DNA of 6,794 nucleotides. It comes from Aquirhabdus sp. (lineage in GTDB: Bacteria; Pseudomonadota; Gammaproteobacteria; Pseudomonadales; Moraxellaceae). This document shows positions 6,439 to 6,794 of this stretch, piece after piece. The number at the start of each line of letters is the position of its first letter. The stretch's first letter is position 1. The notes below the pieces were generated by a model that was not told where the DNA came from, did not search any database, and saw only the letters and a program-made list of their open reading frames with translations. The position numbers and the translations under genes are program-made. Location of the stretch: assembly GCA_030149815.1 (NCBI GenBank), contig JASLHI010000043.1:1-6794 (forward strand), in the 5' to 3' direction.

Positions 6439-6794
6439 ATGAATTATCGTCACCATTTCCACGCAGGCAACTTTGCTGATGTGATGAAACATGTTCTTTT
6501 ATTAGAACTACTTGAATTATTGGGCAAAAAAGACAAGCCGTATCGCTATATTGATACGCATGCGGGTGCTGGGATGTATGACCTATCGCTCGCACCAGCT
6601 CAAAAATCAGGCGAATATCTGGATGGGATTCATCGTTTAAATCAGCTTGATCCCAGTGTGATTCGTCTTGCCCCGCCGATGATTCAGCGCTATCTCACAC
6701 TCGTTGAAGAACTTCGCGCCGAAAAAAGCCGTGGATGGTATCCAGGTTCACCGTGGCTAGCACTCAAACAAATGCGTGACATTGATAAAGCCAC
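6439..6794 (+). CDS. rlmJ: 23S rRNA (adenine(2030)-N6)-methyltransferase RlmJ, N-terminal part
   Basis: Methylates N6 of A2030 (E. coli numbering) in 23S rRNA with S-adenosylmethionine. The window holds the first 118 codons and two further bases of a reading frame that runs off the right edge; RlmJ proteins are usually about 280 residues. Seen: the hallmark N-terminus YRHHFHAGNFADVMKH (3-18), which in RlmJ helps bind substrate and cofactor, the SAM-binding motif YIDTHAGAGMYDL (37-49), SGEYLDGI (57-64) and YPGSP (101-105). The catalytic DPPY motif lies beyond the window. The ATG at 6439 is the only start that begins at the family's typical MNYRH/MLSYRH terminus. The ribosome site is weak: AAAAAAGG ending at 6423, some 15 nt upstream. 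It is divergent from the oxygenase gene. Confidence 0.95.
   Translation, partial: MNYRHHFHAGNFADVMKHVLLLELLELLGKKDKPYRYIDTHAGAGMYDLSLAPAQKSGEYLDGIHRLNQLDPSVIRLAPPMIQRYLTLVEELRAEKSRGWYPGSPWLALKQMRDIDKA

Noticed and set aside
1..6794. CRISPR arrays, tRNA or rRNA genes, insertion sequences, riboswitches, defence genes
   Set aside because: Reading both strands gave no spaced repeats, cloverleaf or rRNA segments, transposase motifs or terminal inverted repeats, and the genes present are housekeeping or metabolic.

Overview
The window reads as ordinary chromosomal DNA of a gammaproteobacterium. Moderately AT-rich coding sequence, AT-rich intergenic gaps and the character of the proteins (MaeB, the RluA-type synthase and the RlmJ N-terminus) suggest Acinetobacter or a close Moraxellaceae relative. 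That assignment is inference from familiarity with the sequences, not a search result. I see no mobile elements, tRNA or rRNA genes, or CRISPR arrays.

Layout, left to right. (1) maeB (31-2319, +) encodes a full-length malic enzyme fused to a phosphotransacetylase-like domain. A perfect palindrome flanked by A and T runs (2344-2373) follows and can terminate transcription from both sides. (2) A secreted phosphoesterase of the AcpA / phospholipase C superfamily (2414-3916, -) converges on maeB and carries an N-terminal beta-sandwich domain. Its upstream region holds a tandem 11-bp-spaced repeat resembling a PhoB box, with a weak -10 element 10 bp beyond it, so control by phosphate starvation is plausible. 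(3) An RluA-family pseudouridine synthase (about 4164-5099, +) is divergent from the phosphoesterase. (4) Two genes on the minus strand, probably one operon, run 6275 to 5038. The first encodes a 2OG-Fe(II) oxygenase strikingly like the animal HIF prolyl hydroxylase PHD2 and the Pseudomonas EF-Tu prolyl hydroxylase PPHD. The second encodes an unrecognised all-helical 191-residue protein whose last codons overlap the 3' end of the pseudouridine synthase gene by 62 bp. (5) rlmJ (6439 to the right edge, +) encodes a 23S rRNA adenine methyltransferase, is divergent from the oxygenase, and is cut off by the window.

Three of the genes concern the translation machinery: a pseudouridine synthase, an rRNA methyltransferase and, if the PPHD reading is right, an EF-Tu hydroxylase. 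This may be coincidence, because they are not in one operon. The two most promising leads are the oxygenase with its unknown partner and the candidate Pho box in front of the phosphoesterase. I found no clear sign of a wholly new multi-gene system.
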